A stretch of 64,000 nucleotides of DNA from Brevibacterium sp. RIT 803 (GTDB taxonomy: Bacteria; Actinomycetota; Actinomycetes; Actinomycetales; Brevibacteriaceae). Positions 63,995-64,000 of the stretch are shown here, piece by piece; positions within the stretch are counted from its first letter, which is position 1; every line of letters starts with the position of its first letter. Below the pieces are notes generated by a model. The model ran no database searches, was not told the origin of the DNA, and saw only the letters and a list, made by a program, of their open reading frames with translations. The stretch covers positions 124,001 through 188,000 of the forward strand of contig NZ_JAFEMW010000001.1 in the NCBI RefSeq assembly GCF_016892625.1, given 5' to 3'. The translations under genes were made by a program, and so were the position numbers.

Positions 63995-64000
63995 CGAAAT

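Noticed and set aside
1..64000. CRISPR arrays, insertion sequences, tRNA or rRNA genes
   Set aside because: No regularly spaced repeats, transposase motifs, or cloverleaf-like or rRNA-like segments were seen in the gaps.

Overview
The window is a high-GC chromosomal segment of an actinobacterium (Actinomycetota). The evidence is strong GC bias at third codon positions, many GTG/TTG starts, RNase J beside dapA, MEP-pathway genes, a Mn/Fe superoxide dismutase, a PknB-era actinobacterial core gene order and a DUF4439 lipoprotein. A Micrococcales lineage such as Brevibacterium fits the overall gene content, but that is inference. I see no rRNA, tRNA, transposase, phage or CRISPR array.

Layout. 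1-4.9 kb: the end of an MFS transporter, then a CitA/CitB-type two-component system divergent from a CitMHS citrate transporter and a universal stress protein. 4.9-13 kb: a glycolate module (aceB, glcD, glcE, glcF on the minus strand) divergent from an LctP-family lactate/glycolate permease. 13-22.2 kb: rnj-dapA, a TetR regulator with an Old-Yellow-Enzyme-type oxidoreductase, a zinc metallopeptidase, a membrane acyltransferase-like protein, a TPR membrane protein and dapB. 22.2-30.7 kb: a GNAT, sodA, and a TetR-headed operon (Glu/Leu-type dehydrogenase, ADP-forming acyl-CoA synthetase, ThDP enzyme, acyl-CoA dehydrogenase) that looks like a route from an amino acid to an acyl-CoA.

30.8-45 kb is the translation/RNA-metabolism core, all on the minus strand: rimP, nusA, ylxR, infB, rbfA, a secreted protein, truB, a SatD-like regulator with a small membrane partner, ribF, rpsO, pnp and an M16 protease. 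45-52 kb: a DUF4439 lipoprotein coupled to a small-molecule kinase-like gene, a TauE/SafE exporter, proS, an NrtR-like regulator, an S4 RNA-binding protein and a GNAT. 52-64 kb: ispG, a serine hydrolase, rseP, dxr, an acyl-CoA dehydrogenase, a PrmC-like methyltransferase, an unrecognised protein, a DivIVA-repeat protein, rlmN and cdsA.

The familiar blocks (nusA-infB-rbfA-truB-ribF-rpsO-pnp-M16-dapB-dapA-rnj and cdsA-rlmN-dxr-rseP-ispG-proS) are each interrupted by accessory cassettes, and most of the interest lies there: the SatD module, the TetR-controlled catabolic operon, the OYE/TetR pair, and the DivIVA/unknown/methyltransferase group. Regulatory DNA worth attention includes two mutually exclusive hairpins over the infB ribosome-binding site, long perfect inverted repeats at convergent gene ends, several operator palindromes, and an M16 protease that appears to start at CTG overlapping the pnp stop. 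Most of the window is ordinary housekeeping DNA; no wholly new system is proven here.
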